From Adineta vaga (taxonomy: Eukaryota > Rotifera): a stretch of DNA of 64,000 bases. Position 1 is the stretch's first letter; each line of letters begins with the position of its first letter. A model generated the notes under the pieces. That model did no database searches, had not been told where the DNA came from, and saw only the letters and a program-made list of their open reading frames with translations. The position numbers and the translations under genes were made by a program. The DNA lies in the NCBI GenBank assembly GCA_021613535.1, contig CP075496.1, positions 5,766,001 through 5,830,000 of the forward strand, given 5' to 3'. This document shows, in pieces, positions 24,260-37,400 of this stretch.

Positions 24260-25299
24260 TCAATGTAGGATACAGAAAATGATAAATAGAAACAAGATTA
24301 CTAAGTTTTTCGAACGAGAAATAAATGTCACGGAAGATTTTAGTTCCTCGGTTATTTTTCCTGGACAACAGTTATAATCTGGTACACTTGATAATGTTTC
24401 ATTTGGAAAATTTCGATAAATTGCTCGTGTATATAATGGTTGAGGACGGCGATAATCTTCAAAATAAACATTTTCTCGAAAACTTTCAAATTCACTTTCA
24501 GCAAAAACAATTGGTTCTTTAAATATTGTCCAAAGAATTCCTTCTGTACACGGTGGAGTTGTTAATGAACCTTCATATCGCCAGAAATCTCGTAGATTTT
24601 CTCCCATAAGATCTTCTAAATTTAAATTTATTATTGTTGATGAATTTTCCTTTTGTAAAGTTTGTGCTCGATCAAAAAATCGTTGCCATTCTTTACGTGT
24701 TTCGACATCAATAGTATCTGTACTTATATTTTCAGTTTTATTATCAAGAAATACACTTTTCATGAATATGCCGAGTACTGCCGTTTCATTAGTTAGATGA
24801 TTTTTATATACGAAATGAATTTCACCTGGATATGGAAGACCATTTCTATACAAAAAGAAAAAATATGAATATAAATTTGCTTTCATCTGAATACTAACAT
24901 TTCATGTTCACTACCAGATTTATGATTTTCTCCCCAATGTAAATGAAAACTGATAAAATCAAATGTTCCATTTAAATCTCCACCTGTCAAACGAAGATAA
25001 GATAAATGCAATTCATTATTCATTGTTCCAACAATAGTATGTCCATTATTAACAAGTGTAAAATTATGTTGATCATCATAACCAGATCCAAATATAAAAG
25101 GTGAAAATCTTTTATATGTTGTACATGCCGTTAGAATATTTATTGGTGATTGTCTTTGACCTCCACATGTAGGATATAGTTCACTCCAAACATCCGGACC
25201 ATGTTCTTCATAATTCCAATCATGATTATGATCACCCGATGTAACAACAAAAAAGAATACAATCGAACTAAGTACCAAATACATCAGTTTATCAATCAT
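24260..25299 (-). CDS. Alpha carbonic anhydrase, secreted or membrane-anchored (copy 2)
   Basis: Two exons, 25299-24899 and 24845-24260, with a 53-nt intron at exactly the same codon as copies 1 and 3; 328 residues. Signal peptide MYLVLSSIVFFFVVTSG follows the start. Zinc ligands lie in SFHLHWGENH and PGEIHFVY, Glu in GSEHE, shuttle His in NNGHT, catalytic Thr in SLTTPPC, so the enzyme should be active. The Cys pair of extracellular family members is present (PTCGGQRQSP and PPCTEG). The C-terminus ends in a hydrophobic helix (NLVILFLFIIFCILH), which fits a membrane or GPI anchor. It is closer to copy 3 than to copy 1 (for example ILTACTTYKRF and EDYRRPQPLY), indicating a later duplication. 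Donor is GTTAGT, weaker than in the other copies. Confidence 0.92.
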
Positions 25300-25488
25300 T
25301 TGAAAAAAAGTATCTATTTTGTATATTCATGTAAACATTTTTCTTTTATATCGAAACATGAAAATGATTTATTAATAATAAAATACAACAAATAGCATAC
25401 CTGAGGTGAAGGTGTATTTTATATTACATACATGTATATATATATACGAAACATTCTCGTTCATTCATGTGTTCTTTTTTCGAAATAT

Positions 25489-26563
25489 TTATTCGTATTT
25501 TTTCTTCCATGAAGAATAATGAATTTTACAAAAAACAAAAGTAAACAAGATTAATATGGAATAAAATACCATAAGAAAGGAAAAAAATGAATATGTAGAA
25601 CAATGTATAAGACCGAACATGAATGATTGATCTTCAATACTGATCTTTTGATCAGATACTAAACAACGATTATAATCCGGAATAGATGATAATGTTTCAT
25701 TTAGAAAATTTCGATATACAGTTCGATTATAAACAGGTTGTGGACCACGATAATCTTCAAAATAGATATTATCTCGTAAAGTTTTAAATTGATTTTCAAG
25801 AAAAACAATCGGTTGTTTAAATATTGTCCAAATTACACCTTCCGAACACGGTGGTGTCGTTAATGATCCTTCATATCTCCAAAATTCATCTAAATCATTA
25901 CCTATTAATGCATGAAGATCAAGATCAAATACAATTGAATCATTTTCAGATCTTAATGTTTCACTTGTATTGAAATATCTTTGCCATTCATAACGTGTTC
26001 GATCATCATCTTTATCCAAGTGATTTTGTTCATTATCTGCATAACTTTCCATAAATATTCCTAAAACAGCCATTTGTGATGTTAAAGGATTGACATAAAC
26101 AAAATGGATTTCACCAGCATATTTGATACCATTTCTAAGAAGAACAATTATGAAATCAAATTGTATAACTTTGGAATACTTACATTTGATGTTCACTACC
26201 TGACTTATAATTTTCTCCCCAATGTAAATGAAAATTAACAAAATTGAATGTACTATTCAAACCACCACCCGTAAGTGTTATAGGTGATTGTTTAGAGGTA
26301 TCATTAATAACACCAATAACTGTGTGTCCATTATTTTTTAATGTAAAATAATGTTTGTCATCATATGATGATGTTAATTTAAATGGTGGAAATCTTCTGT
26401 AGTTTGTACAAGCTGTTAAAATATTAATTGGTGATTGAGATTTACCAGCACATAATGGATAATAATCACTCCATATATCAGGTCCCAACTGACCATAATT
26501 CCATTGATTAGCAAAAACACAAATTGATAGGGAAAATAGAATTAAAAATACTCGAAGCATCAT
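25489..26563 (-). CDS. Alpha carbonic anhydrase, secreted or membrane-anchored (copy 3)
   Basis: Two exons, 26563-26184 and 26134-25489, intron 49 nt, 341 residues. Signal peptide MMLRVFLILFSLSICVFANQ. Zinc ligands in NFHLHWGENY and AGEIHFVY, Glu in GSEHQ, shuttle His in NNGHT, catalytic Thr in SLTTPPC; all core residues kept. The disulfide cysteines lie in PLCAGKSQSP and PPCSEG. The C-terminal region has a long hydrophobic segment (FFSFLMVFYSILILFTFVFC) followed by a short basic tail, so this copy looks like a true single-pass membrane protein. It is arranged head to tail with copy 2, only 189 bp apart, so the two could share regulation. Several N-x-S/T sites fit an extracellular catalytic domain. 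Confidence 0.92.
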
Positions 26564-28453
26564 GTAATATAATAAAACCTAGTTTATAAAAAGAAAAGAT
26601 GATTATTCAAATATGCCATGATACAATAATTTATCAACTGTCAGATTTTCAATTAGAAAATATTGAAAAATCGAATGATAAATAGGTCAGTCATCGGAGT
26701 AGAAAGTAAATTAAGTCTCTTTGCATAAGATCTAGGGAAGAGAAAGATATCTGTCATTTTTTCATTGTGATTGTGAAGCAAAGATAAGATAGTCTACGTC
26801 ATCCATTCATTCAAATGATATTAAAACAAAAGAAAGATCGATATAGCGTCATCTACGTAGAATGGACAGTTTAAATTATATATTTGTTTGTAGTCAACCA
26901 ATAAGGATAACTAATAGTTTGAAAATGAAAATAACAATGATGACGCAATTGACTTTGAAAAATCAACATAAAACGAAACAAGAAAGTACGAATTTTACTA
27001 TATCATACAACAAGACAACATCTGTATGTAATAATCACTATCACAATGAACTTTCTCCTATCTTCACAATCATTGAGTGATTTGACTGAGAGATAAATGA
27101 GCGTCTTCTATTTGATCAACTATCACTGGATTTATGACTATTTTTTACGCAAAAGAAAATCTAAATAATTTCTTATGGAATGCAAGTAAATAGCTACACG
27201 TCTCAAACCCTTTCAATCTGATACACTAATCGATAAGATAAAGGTGTAATTATGCTCGAAGCATAGACGTTTCTTTCTTGTTTGTTCTAATAGTTGAATA
27301 ATATTTCTTTATGAATGACATTGAGGTGAAGAGATAAAAATAATTTATGTGTGTATTCAATATGCATTGATAAGAATATTCAAATGACGTTGACTAATGA
27401 AATGAGTATGCATTCAAAATCTAATTATATGATAAAGGAATCCTTTTCTTTTATTTTTTCAGTATAATCTCTATCAAGAAAAGAGATTTCTAGCTATTGT
27501 AATCAAATTCCACTTTTATTAAAGTTAACAAACACTCAATGACCTCTTCTATGTTTTATCGCTTTTCTTTCACTCATAGTTTTAAAATTAGTGTCAATAC
27601 AAAAAGAAAAGATATGAACTTCAATGATAATATATGCGTAATTATCGATTTACATGAAAGGATACTATTCGCTCTATTCTCTTAGATTAATGAAACTGAA
27701 CTTACAAACTATTTTACAATCGGCTAAGAGAAAACATTCTCTCAGTGCATTTTATATTAAAACATTATAAAACTCGACTTTTCCTGGCATTTTCTCTTCA
27801 TTCTATCGTCAATTCTTCTCACGATTTCTAGATACCATCGGTATCAATAACGTTCTCGATTCTGTAAAAACAGACAAATAAAACGGAATCCTCAAGATAT
27901 ATATATATATATATATATACGAATAGGTTAGAAAATCGTCTTTTCTCTAATGATTGCTATGAGTATATATAGAAATATTCATTATTTTTGTTATTTCCGT
28001 TCACAATCATTACTATTATTGCAAAGATAATTATAGTTGGAGTATAAGAATATTCTTAAACGCATTGTTTGTGACATATGGGTTCAATGATTATAGTTAT
28101 TTATCTGATTATAACCACTTAGACAATCTTTATTATTTGACAAACTTATAATTTATTGAATTTTTTTACTATTCAGTATTTAAAGAGTTAACCGAATTCA
28201 AACATCTCAAACGATACATTTTTTGAAGAGTATTCATCAAAATATTTCAAGACAAAGATGAAAATAAAGGACATTGAGTTTGACAAACTTAATTCTTCTG
28301 TACTAAACTGTCATCTAATTCCTAAGATCAAAAACACCTGCTTCATTACTTTATTCATGTCTATAAAACATAAGAATGAAGTGATTTTAGCGCTCAAAGT
28401 AGACGAGCATTAAACTTTTACAAGTAAAATGCAGATATGGTTTGTTTTTAACG
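26564..28453. other. Intergenic between divergent carbonic anhydrase copy 3 and the acetyltransferase
   Basis: AT-rich, probably holding two promoters. A (TA)n microsatellite lies at about 27897-27920. No coding feature is supported. Confidence 0.55.
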
Positions 28454-29056
28454 ATGTCTATTCGTTTAAATACACATCGTTTATCTAAACAAAATTCATT
28501 AACATCACTTCATCGTCTTCAATATGGTTCAAAAGAAGATGTTGGTTTTGAACATTTATTTCAGTTTTTTCATAGAGCATTTCCATTAGCATTTAATCGT
28601 GAAACATTTCAACGTGCATATGATGCTTCAGATATATCGAAAACTGCATATCGAACAAAATATTGTTGTAAATTAAAAATCTATGCAGCAATCTTAGCAA
28701 CATCAACATTCGATACCAATCAAAAACGTCAACTGAAAATTTTAATGCTTGTTGAAGATGAACATAGTCTACATGCATTTAATATCGGTAAACGTTTATT
28801 ACTACAAATGATTGAAACATGTAAAGAATTAGAAAATATCAATCAAATTTATGCTTATGTTGAATCAACAAATTTGGATGGAATTCAGTTTTATAAAATG
28901 ATGAGTTTTCAGCAAAGAGAAATTATACAAGATTATTTTCCACGACGTGCATCATTAACACCTGATGCTATTAAACTTGAATATAGAATTAGAACAAGTT
29001 CAAATAATGAACTCATTCAGACTTTTCCAAAGAGTATGCAATTAATGATCGTCTAG
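28454..29056 (+). CDS. GNAT-fold N-acetyltransferase, NAA50-like (divergent)
   Basis: Single exon, 200 residues from ATG 28454. The order of elements matches NAA50/San N-terminal acetyltransferases: FPLAFNRETFQRAYD near the start, a central strand LKILMLVEDEHSLHAFNIG leading into the acetyl-CoA-binding helix GKRLLLQMIETC, then IYAYVESTNLDGIQFYKMM and FQQREIIQDYFPRR (compare the family's N-x-x-A-x-x-F-Y-x-x-x-G-F and tyrosine-rich loop). The acetyl-CoA loop, normally R/Q-x-x-G-x-G/A, is degenerate here (FNIGKR) and the usual Gly before Phe in the last motif is Ser, so activity is uncertain. Intronless, unlike most neighbours, which could point to a retrocopy. Flanked by long AT-rich spacers. 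Confidence 0.65.
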   Translation: MSIRLNTHRLSKQNSLTSLHRLQYGSKEDVGFEHLFQFFHRAFPLAFNRETFQRAYDASDISKTAYRTKYCCKLKIYAAILATSTFDTNQKRQLKILMLVEDEHSLHAFNIGKRLLLQMIETCKELENINQIYAYVESTNLDGIQFYKMMSFQQREIIQDYFPRRASLTPDAIKLEYRIRTSSNNELIQTFPKSMQLMIV

Positions 29057-30082
29057 AATAAACATTTCATTGTTGGATTTAAATCAAAATAACATGTGAT
29101 TGAATTATTTTGAAAAATTTCTGCTTTCAGTGATTGAATCAAATTCTTGATTATTGAAATATCATAAGTTTCTACAGAATCCTTTTTTCGATATTACTCT
29201 TGTAATAACTAAAAGATATTGATAAATGAAAATGTCCTGTTTTTAATATGATCTGGAAAAAAAGATCTTTAACATATAAAATATCAACCAATTATTCAAT
29301 TGATATACGTACTGTTGCATATTCTACACCCTTAAATTTTGTTAATATCCGTGATCATCCTTTTCGATTTATTGCACATAGGAGATCAACAATGGCAATG
29401 GACCAATCGACTATCCATACTAAAAACCGTCTTCTTCCTTTCAATGAAACAACATATTTATATTTATCTTTTTAAAGAGAATTGATTTTCAGATAGGAAA
29501 AAAGTGTAATGATGCATTAAACATATAGCCTATACTGACAGAACTTTGAAGTTTGACTGGTTCTGTACGAGAAAAAGAGAGAAAGAGAGATGAAATGCAT
29601 AAAAAAGAATCTGCTCTCATTTTACTTATTCGTATGTCTTATATATGGCGCGAATATCGAAATATGAGCAGATGCAATAATATCGTTCCGTAATCGTCCC
29701 ATTACTCGTTCCTTCCTTTATGGCGGGTATTTACGGAACTTCACATTATCGTTGATGGATATTCATTTACATATACATACATAAATCTGACTATTCGAGT
29801 AGATTCGGTTCAGATATATGTGACATTACTGCTCACCTATCAGACAGAGGAAACTATCTGGAAAGAATAGTCATCAGTTCAGTGCATTTGTTTCAGAGAA
29901 CATATAATACATTATCGAACGCGCGAACAAACCATTTCATTCTACTCTTCGACAACGATTAAAACATACGAAAAAAATATTGTTTGTTTTTGAAAAACTC
30001 TTGTACGAATTATATTACTAGGGATACATTTTGTAGCGATATGGCAAGATACCAGCGTGACTGATGGATTTTTCTAAGAATT
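29057..30082. other. Intergenic, nothing firm
   Basis: A 75-codon open frame at 29248-29475 has no recognisable features. The rest is AT-rich. Confidence 0.45.
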
Positions 30083-30337
30083 TCAGTCATCTGATGTCTT
30101 TCCACTTTGCTCAAAAAGAAAATCAAATGAGGTCATTACAACTTCATCGAGATAACCTTCGAAGTAATGATTACCAACGAATATGGGTGTCGCATTGACT
30201 AACTTTAGAATCCCATCTCCATCAATTCTTTTCACAGTGAAGATAACATTAGTACACAAAGCTTTAATACTGTTTATCAATATTTCGAATGGTTTTTTCG
30301 CTTCATGTAAACTAAAGCATGCATGCACAATTAGCAT
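30083..30337 (-). CDS. Small ORF of unknown function, possibly an exon or gene fragment
   Basis: 84 codons from the ATG at 30337. A TTTTTGTCCGTCAG acceptor abuts the ATG, so it may be either a trans-spliced small gene or the last exon of something larger. The sequence looks protein-like: HEAKKPFEILINSIKAL, NVIFTVKRIDGDGILKL, VGNHYFEGYLDEVVMTSF. No family is recognised and no upstream exon could be found on this strand. Confidence 0.35.
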   Translation of the reverse strand: MLIVHACFSLHEAKKPFEILINSIKALCTNVIFTVKRIDGDGILKLVNATPIFVGNHYFEGYLDEVVMTSFDFLFEQSGKTSDD

Positions 30338-31519
30338 CTGACGGACAAAAATAGACAATATTAATTGTATATGATTAGCTATAGATGTACGAACAAATCA
30401 TGTATCGTTGACAAGTTCCGATATTAATAGTTACATATGTCACAAAATTTCTATTCATAAGAAATCAATTGGATAAGTTATAGTATTAAGATCAAGTCGA
30501 ATAATAGAACACAGTGATGATCTGATTTTCTTAGTGTTACCACACTATGCGATGCGTTAGAAATGTAGCACTTTCTTTATTTGTATCATGATTTCACTTC
30601 AGAACTTGTTGTCATAGGTATATCTTTATTGGCTATCTATTTAAACTTATTATCAATTCAATGACTCTGAAGCTCGATAATTTACCATGTCAATCGAATT
30701 CATTTTCAATACCTTTCCTTGTTCTTATTGTATTTTCTTTCATAATAATCAAGAATAATGAAACTTACGAACATAAAAAAATATCTATTATTCAAATACA
30801 TTTTTCGATTGGCCTCATTTTTAAAATGTATAGATGGCGATATGATTTGAAAAACTATAATAAAGAAGAATTGTCTATCCATAAAAAAAAGCAAGGTATA
30901 GTTAAATTTATACCTGTAACTTAGAGAATGTTTCAGTTTTGTTCAATTACAAATTTCATCAGAATGTGTATTAATTATATCGATGAGAAAAAAATATCTT
31001 TCCTTATGCAATAAAACTAATAAGCCAATCTCAATTAGCTTTGTCATATTATTATCGCACAAATTTTCATTTCCTGTGGTGTACCACTCGCAGTATTCCT
31101 TTTTCGTTCGTTCTTATTTTCCATGTTCATTTCAATCTTTCGTACATTTCATTTGAACTTCTCAATGTACGTCAGTTCAATTATAATAGCTAACATGACT
31201 GACCTCGGTCATTGTTTTCTCTCGTTCATTCTTTCGTTTTATTTTTCCTAGAACTAGTTCGTCTTTTCGAAAATAATTCTTTTAGAAAAACATCCTTTCT
31301 CTACAGACACAAATCGGACGAGATACATATATGTATATCTAGTTTACTAGCTCTTATGCACAATTCTTTCTTTTAATCGACTGACGAGTGAAGTGTGAAT
31401 TCGAACTACACAGATTTCAGTCATTCGTTGCAAAATCATCGAAATAAACACACACTCGTTTAACACATCATTTCATCGACTATCTGTATTTAAGAAAGAG
31501 TGTGTGTATTTTCATCATC
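30338..31519. other. Intergenic upstream of CPEB
   Basis: AT-rich with no supported gene. It includes the CPEB promoter region, with a long 5' UTR-like pyrimidine and ACA-rich stretch ending at 31519. Confidence 0.5.
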
Positions 31520-33181
31520 ATGGATATTAATTGTTGTCCACGCAACGATTTTTCATTTCCAACAAAAAATAGTACAAAAGATATTATTTCAACATGGCCA
31601 ACAACATTGAATGGAAATCTTTCGAGTAAGAAAAAAGAAAGCAGAAAATTTTGTTATAAAAACTTAACTTCATCTTTGTTTTCAAGATGACAATATCTTC
31701 GATCAAGAAAATAAACCATTTCAGGACTATATTTTACGTAATACTTCAAATTTGATTTCACTTGAACAATCATCATCGTCCTCATCATCATCATCATTAT
31801 CATGTGTTTTACCATTTCAACAACTTGTTCTTAATGATCTTACTACACAACACAATTCATCGATTTTCTCATTTACAAATTCAAATGAAGCATTACCATT
31901 TAGTGCAAGTCATCAAAATCATATTAATGATGAAAATGCTCGACCACCATGGTTACTATCATTAGCACCAGTTTCACAGATTTCACCACCATTTTTACAA
32001 CAAAATCATCACCATCATCACCATCAACATCAACAGCAGCAACAACAACAACAACAGCAATCGAATCTTCCGATGATGTCACCTTTACAAGATGATTCAA
32101 CGGAAAATATTCGTCATTGGATTGGTGATTTTTCTACTGAACAAAGCAATTCGAATAATACTAATTCGAATAATAGTATTCAACAAATTCCATTACTTTC
32201 ACAAAAAGTATTTATCGGTGGTGTACCACGTTTTGCAACTGAAACTGATATTCATGCTAATTTTGATCGTTTTGGCGTCTTCGAAATTCAATGGCCAAAA
32301 TTACATGGTGGACACAAAGAACAACATCGAGAAAATGGCTTTTTCCATATTGTATTTCATAATGCAAAATCAGTCTGTGCTTTATTAGATAATTGTTCAC
32401 GTCATACAAATAATAATGCATGTGCTGATTATTTTATTCATTTTGAAACAGCAACTGGTTCAAGAAAAACTGTTGAAGTTATTCCATGGAATATTGGAGA
32501 TAATAATTATGCGTTACGGTAAATATTCTGTTTATAAAACAATGAATTTTATCAATATATCTTTAGACCACCACAGCAACTTGATTCGAAAAAAACGATT
32601 TTCGTTGGAAATCTTCATGGTACCATGACAGCTCGATATTTATGGCGTTTAATGGAAGATTTATTTGGTGGAGCTGTCTATGCTGGTGTCGACATTGATA
32701 AATATAAATATCCGTAAGAAATATACATATTTGATCTCCGTCTATCTTACTTTTGAATTTTTCTTATCTATAGAATTGGTAGTGGTCGTGTTACATTTGA
32801 TAATAGTTCCAGTTTTCTTCATGCTGTTTCGACTGCTTTTGGTATATTGAAAAATTGAAATGGTACTTTTCATAAAAAATTCTCTTATTTTTAGTTGATG
32901 TACGCACTCCACGTTTTCTTAAACGTCTTCAAATTGAACCACATTTACAATATCGATTTTGTTCATTGTGTAAAACTGCTGCTGGTGATTTATTCTGTCG
33001 AAATTTTGCCTGTTTCGATTATTTTTGTCAACGTTGTTGGCAAAAAATTCATATTGGTAGCATGGCATCACATAAAGCAGTAACACGTCATTCGAAATCT
33101 TCGCAACCAGTCTTTCATCCTATTCAACAACAAACAATGTCTCAACCAGTTGATTGTGTTGTCGGTAGCAATGGATTTTAA
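31520..33181 (+). CDS. CPEB: Cytoplasmic polyadenylation element-binding protein
   Basis: Binds U-rich 3' UTR elements and controls translation and poly(A) length of stored mRNAs. Exons: 31520-31625, 31687-32518, 32567-32713, 32774-32841, 32895-33181; 479 residues. The N-terminal 200 residues are disordered with Ser runs and a His/Gln tract (near 32010-32055), typical of the family. RRM1 starts at about residue 207 ([25 protein letters not shown]), RRM2 at about 320 ([27 protein letters not shown]), with the family linker [14 protein letters not shown]. The C-terminal ZZ zinc-binding domain keeps its ligands ([30 protein letters not shown]). The RRM1 insert is longer than in vertebrate CPEBs. 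Convergent with Axin. Confidence 0.93.
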
Positions 33182-34409
33182 ATCTCAAATTTGTTTGTAT
33201 GTATGTATGTTCGAAATTTCAATTGAATTTTCTAGTCGTATCATCGAACATAATGATGAATGACTGTTTATGTGTTCCTCTTATATTTTATATTTTCTCT
33301 TTTACATAAATTTTTCTTTCTCTTCATGTGAAGAGATCTTTTTTTTTGTTAACATGATATCAACAACTCAGTACGAGGTTGTTCAATATGTGAACGTATT
33401 TTCTTAGAAGACGGTTTTTCTTTTTTTCTTTTCTCAAGCTAAAATTTGCTTGTCTCTTAGTTGATTTTTTTTCTCTTCAATTGCTCTGTCATGTAAGTCG
33501 TGCAAAAATGAAGAACTATTCAAATGTGAAAACAATAATAGAATACTTTCTTTCTTCTTTTCTTTTATTCTAATTTTTCTTCTCAATTTCATTTCTTGAT
33601 CTTTTTTCTGTCTGTGTTAGAAAATGATCTGTTTAATATATATTTTTTCTGTCTTTTGGTATTGTCATTTTTTTCTGCTTATTTTCTCTTTTTTTTTGCT
33701 TGGGTTTGAGTCTTTTTTTTGTCATCATATGATTGTAAAACATTGACAATGTGAAAACAGAATCGATTTCTAGATTCTCGTGAATGATACTGTTTAAAGT
33801 AGAATAAATGATCTTAATTATGACAATATTTACTCGAATGTTATTTTCTATAATAAGTTATAACACCATCTTATACATAACCATACTAATATCTTTGTAG
33901 ACTTTGTCTAATACATTGTACATAGACATGACTTTATCGTTCGTATGAAAAGGTAATTTGTAGTGCTAAAGAGTGTTTTCTTACTTGTTGTTCATTACGA
34001 TAAAGATAGGAAAATTTTATTGAGTTCACATTACTGTCACAAACATAAGAGATATGATAAACTCAATATAATGTGAACTTTTAAGTAAATAAAAACTTTT
34101 CAATCAGATAAGTCAACTATTTGAAGTGATATTTAATTGATAGATATCAACATAAGTCTTCGCCGAATTCTTCTCTTTCCTTTATATAGTCAAGTGGAGA
34201 TTAATTCAAATCATTACTTTTCTGATTTAAGTCTTTTGATATACGAACAAAAATCATAATTAAACTCGTTTTCTTTGAGACAAAAAGAAACAACAATAAT
34301 ATTAAACAACGACAACAATAGAACAAAGAGTATGGAAAACACCAGTTCTTCAGTGTAGCTGAAGACAAAAAAAATAATTATTATTAATCTGACAAAAGAA
34401 AAAACGTTT
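33182..34409. other. Convergent intergenic region (3' UTRs of CPEB and Axin)
   Basis: T-rich 3' UTR sequence of CPEB to about 33720, then AT-rich. Contains ATGTATGTATGT near 33195. No gene seen. Confidence 0.55.
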
Positions 34410-37400
34410 CTAAGAGATTCGATCTAACTGTACAAAAATTTTGCCATCATAAAATGGCACTAGTTCATCATCCATTGTCAATTCACGAAAAACATACTGC
34501 TCTTTATTAATATCTGGTGTACAAGTTGTTTTGAAGAAATATCTATAAGACGAAAAAATAAATTTCTTTCTCAATCATCTTTAGAAAATGTCCTTTTCTC
34601 ATACCTGTAAATTGGTTGTTTTTTGAATAGTTGTCGAAATTCTTTCAGAATTAAATGATCATGTATGCGAGGAATCGTTGATAGAAGAGCATTATGACTA
34701 TCAAGTGATGGATACCAAACAACATCAATAGTTGGTAAACGTTGACAACGATATGTTTCATAATTTCTATAAAATATATCTTCTTCATATTTCAGTATTC
34801 CAGCTGATTTTACTCACTTTTCTGATGTATCTGTTCCAACGCCTGAGTCGGATCGTGTAAAACTATTCCCTAGTATGGAATAGTTTTTGTTTTGGTAATG
34901 TTTTGATATCAATGGTGATTTATATCGATAAGTTGTTTTCGTTGGACTTTCAAATAGACTATTATCTGCATCATCGATTGTTTTCGCAATTTGAGAATCA
35001 AGAACAGCTAATGAATCTTCATCCACTGTTCGATGATCTATAAAAGTAAGTTTATTATGTACATTGAGCGATTGAGATAGGCCACGAATTTTTGCTGCAC
35101 TGGAATTTTCTGCTTGATAAGCTAGAAGACGTGTTTTAATTTCTTCGAAAAACGCAGCTGGATCACGTTGTGCAAGACTATATTGATCTCTTTGTTGTTT
35201 AGTTAATTTAGTTGTACGCTTTCAAATAAACAAGATAACATAGAAAAATCTTTATTTTTGATTTTATCAATGATAAACATACCGGTTGTTTTGATACATT
35301 CAATCCGGCTTCATGATCAGCAATCAATGTTGATCCTTCCAACGAACTAGAATAAAACAATATTCAGATGTTTATTTCTTTTCAAACTTTTCTTTTCTTA
35401 GAAAAGATTCAACTTACAATGCATAAGGATTTCGCATCAATAAGAGTGTCATTGTTCAAGTAAATGTACAGTTAATCTCAAAATATGAGAGATGTATATA
35501 TGTCTCTCTATTTCTTTTCTTTCTTTTTATTTCTCTCGCTCTTTTTTTTTGATAGTCTGCTCTCTAACAAGCGCGGCGTCGGCGTCGGCACAATAGTGTA
35601 ATCTAATTGAATGTGATTCATGTTGACAAGATCAAAAAGACCGACAACGTTAGAAGTTAGAACGATCAAAGTAAACCGCGTACTTTGAAGTTCAGACAAG
35701 CCGCGATGGTGGTGGCGGCAACGACAGAAGAAGACAAGAGAAAAGAAACGAATCAACCAACGAACCAACGGTCGATGGTTAACCATTCATCCATCGAGCC
35801 TAATCTACAGGTTGTTCTCTTACTCTTCAATCAACTATTTCAGTGAAAGCGTGACGAAATGCATACACTTGTTTGATGATGAATGATCACAGATCTCACT
35901 TTCGGCTGTCTTTCTCCAAAACATATTGCCATGTGATTGAAGAATATAAAAGATGGCACCTCTACTCTTTTCTGTATGATGAAAAGAAATTCAATTTGAT
36001 GTAGACTTACCTAGGGTCATTTGAATGCTGACGAATGTGGGATGATGTTTTTATAGGAGCAGAAGTACTAGAAAAAAAAAGAAATTCCTTATCACATTAG
36101 TTTATTCTTTTACGCGATTAGAAGACGAAAGAAAAGATAGAAAATTAAGAAGCAACTTCTTTCTTTGAAAAGAAATCTTACTTAAGAATACGGTGACTAG
36201 TTTTTTGTTTTAAGTGTTCATAAACATCCTTTCTTCTCAATGACATTGCTCTTCTATGCATTGGACTAAATGTTGATGTATTCAAAGCTTGTCGTTTTGT
36301 TTCATTTTCTTCTTGATATTGTTGTTGTTGTTCTTCAATAAGAAATTTTGGATAACACATTTGTAACATATATTTTAAAACATATTCTTGAGCTTGTTCA
36401 TAAAATTTCAAATGATATTCATGTTTAATTAATCGTTGTTTTATTGATGAGATTAAATCATCCGGTAAAGAAAATTTCTTTTTCGATGAAGATAAATCTT
36501 TCTCATTCGATAAATAATGTTTATAGATCAATTGAATAATTGCACCTTGTTTTGTCGTATCATCAAGTAAATTTTTTAGACCATCACATGCTAAATAGAA
36601 TTCTAATACATATGCTAATTGTTCAGATTTCATATAAATATAAAATTGTTCACATAATTCGGGTTGATTAAGAAATTGAAGAAATTGTTTGCGTAAATCA
36701 CACTCGGTCGTTTTCGTTGATGATGATGATGATGTCATATTCAATCTAATCAAATGAATAAGCATATGTGTTTATTTGAATGTATATATATACGTACATA
36801 AATATCTTCATTAGAGAACTCAGAAGAGCAGAATAATCAATCGACTTACCACATTATAAAATTGTTTTTATTAACTGAAAAGAGATATCTAATGGACTTT
36901 TCTATGTGCGAATATATAGATTTCTTTTGATGTTAAATGCTTACTGAATAGACAGAACGAAAAAAAAAACGGTCGGAACACTTTTTGAATAATTTCAAGC
37001 AGTAACAGCTTTTTCTTTCTTTATCGAAAAAAAAGAAAGATCAAAGAGATTTATTGACAAATGATCATCGTACATTTTCTCATGACGAACAATTCGTATG
37101 AAAAGAGAAAATTTTTCGAAAATCAAGATGTCATCATCATTATTTCTAATGATGATATGTTAAGAGTGCTATATCTGATATCTTCAAGAGATCAATATGA
37201 CACGGTTTGCGCTACTTCGAAAAAATAAAAAGAATGATAAACATATTCATTTATTGATACATGTCAATTGCCTCTTCAATCTAATCAGCTCTTGATATCG
37301 AACATTTGGTTTTGTTTTTGTCGAGAAAAGTATCAGCGTTGATTTGTTTAAGAATTATCTCAACGGATGGAGAATATGTCGTGAGAGACGATTAACACAC

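Noticed and set aside
29248-29475. 75-codon ORF downstream of the acetyltransferase
   Set aside because: No motif, no supporting splice or start context.
35508-35786. 92-codon minus-strand ORF in Axin intron
   Set aside because: No splice phase fits the Axin model and the sequence looks like a repetitive 5' flank of the 35452 exon.
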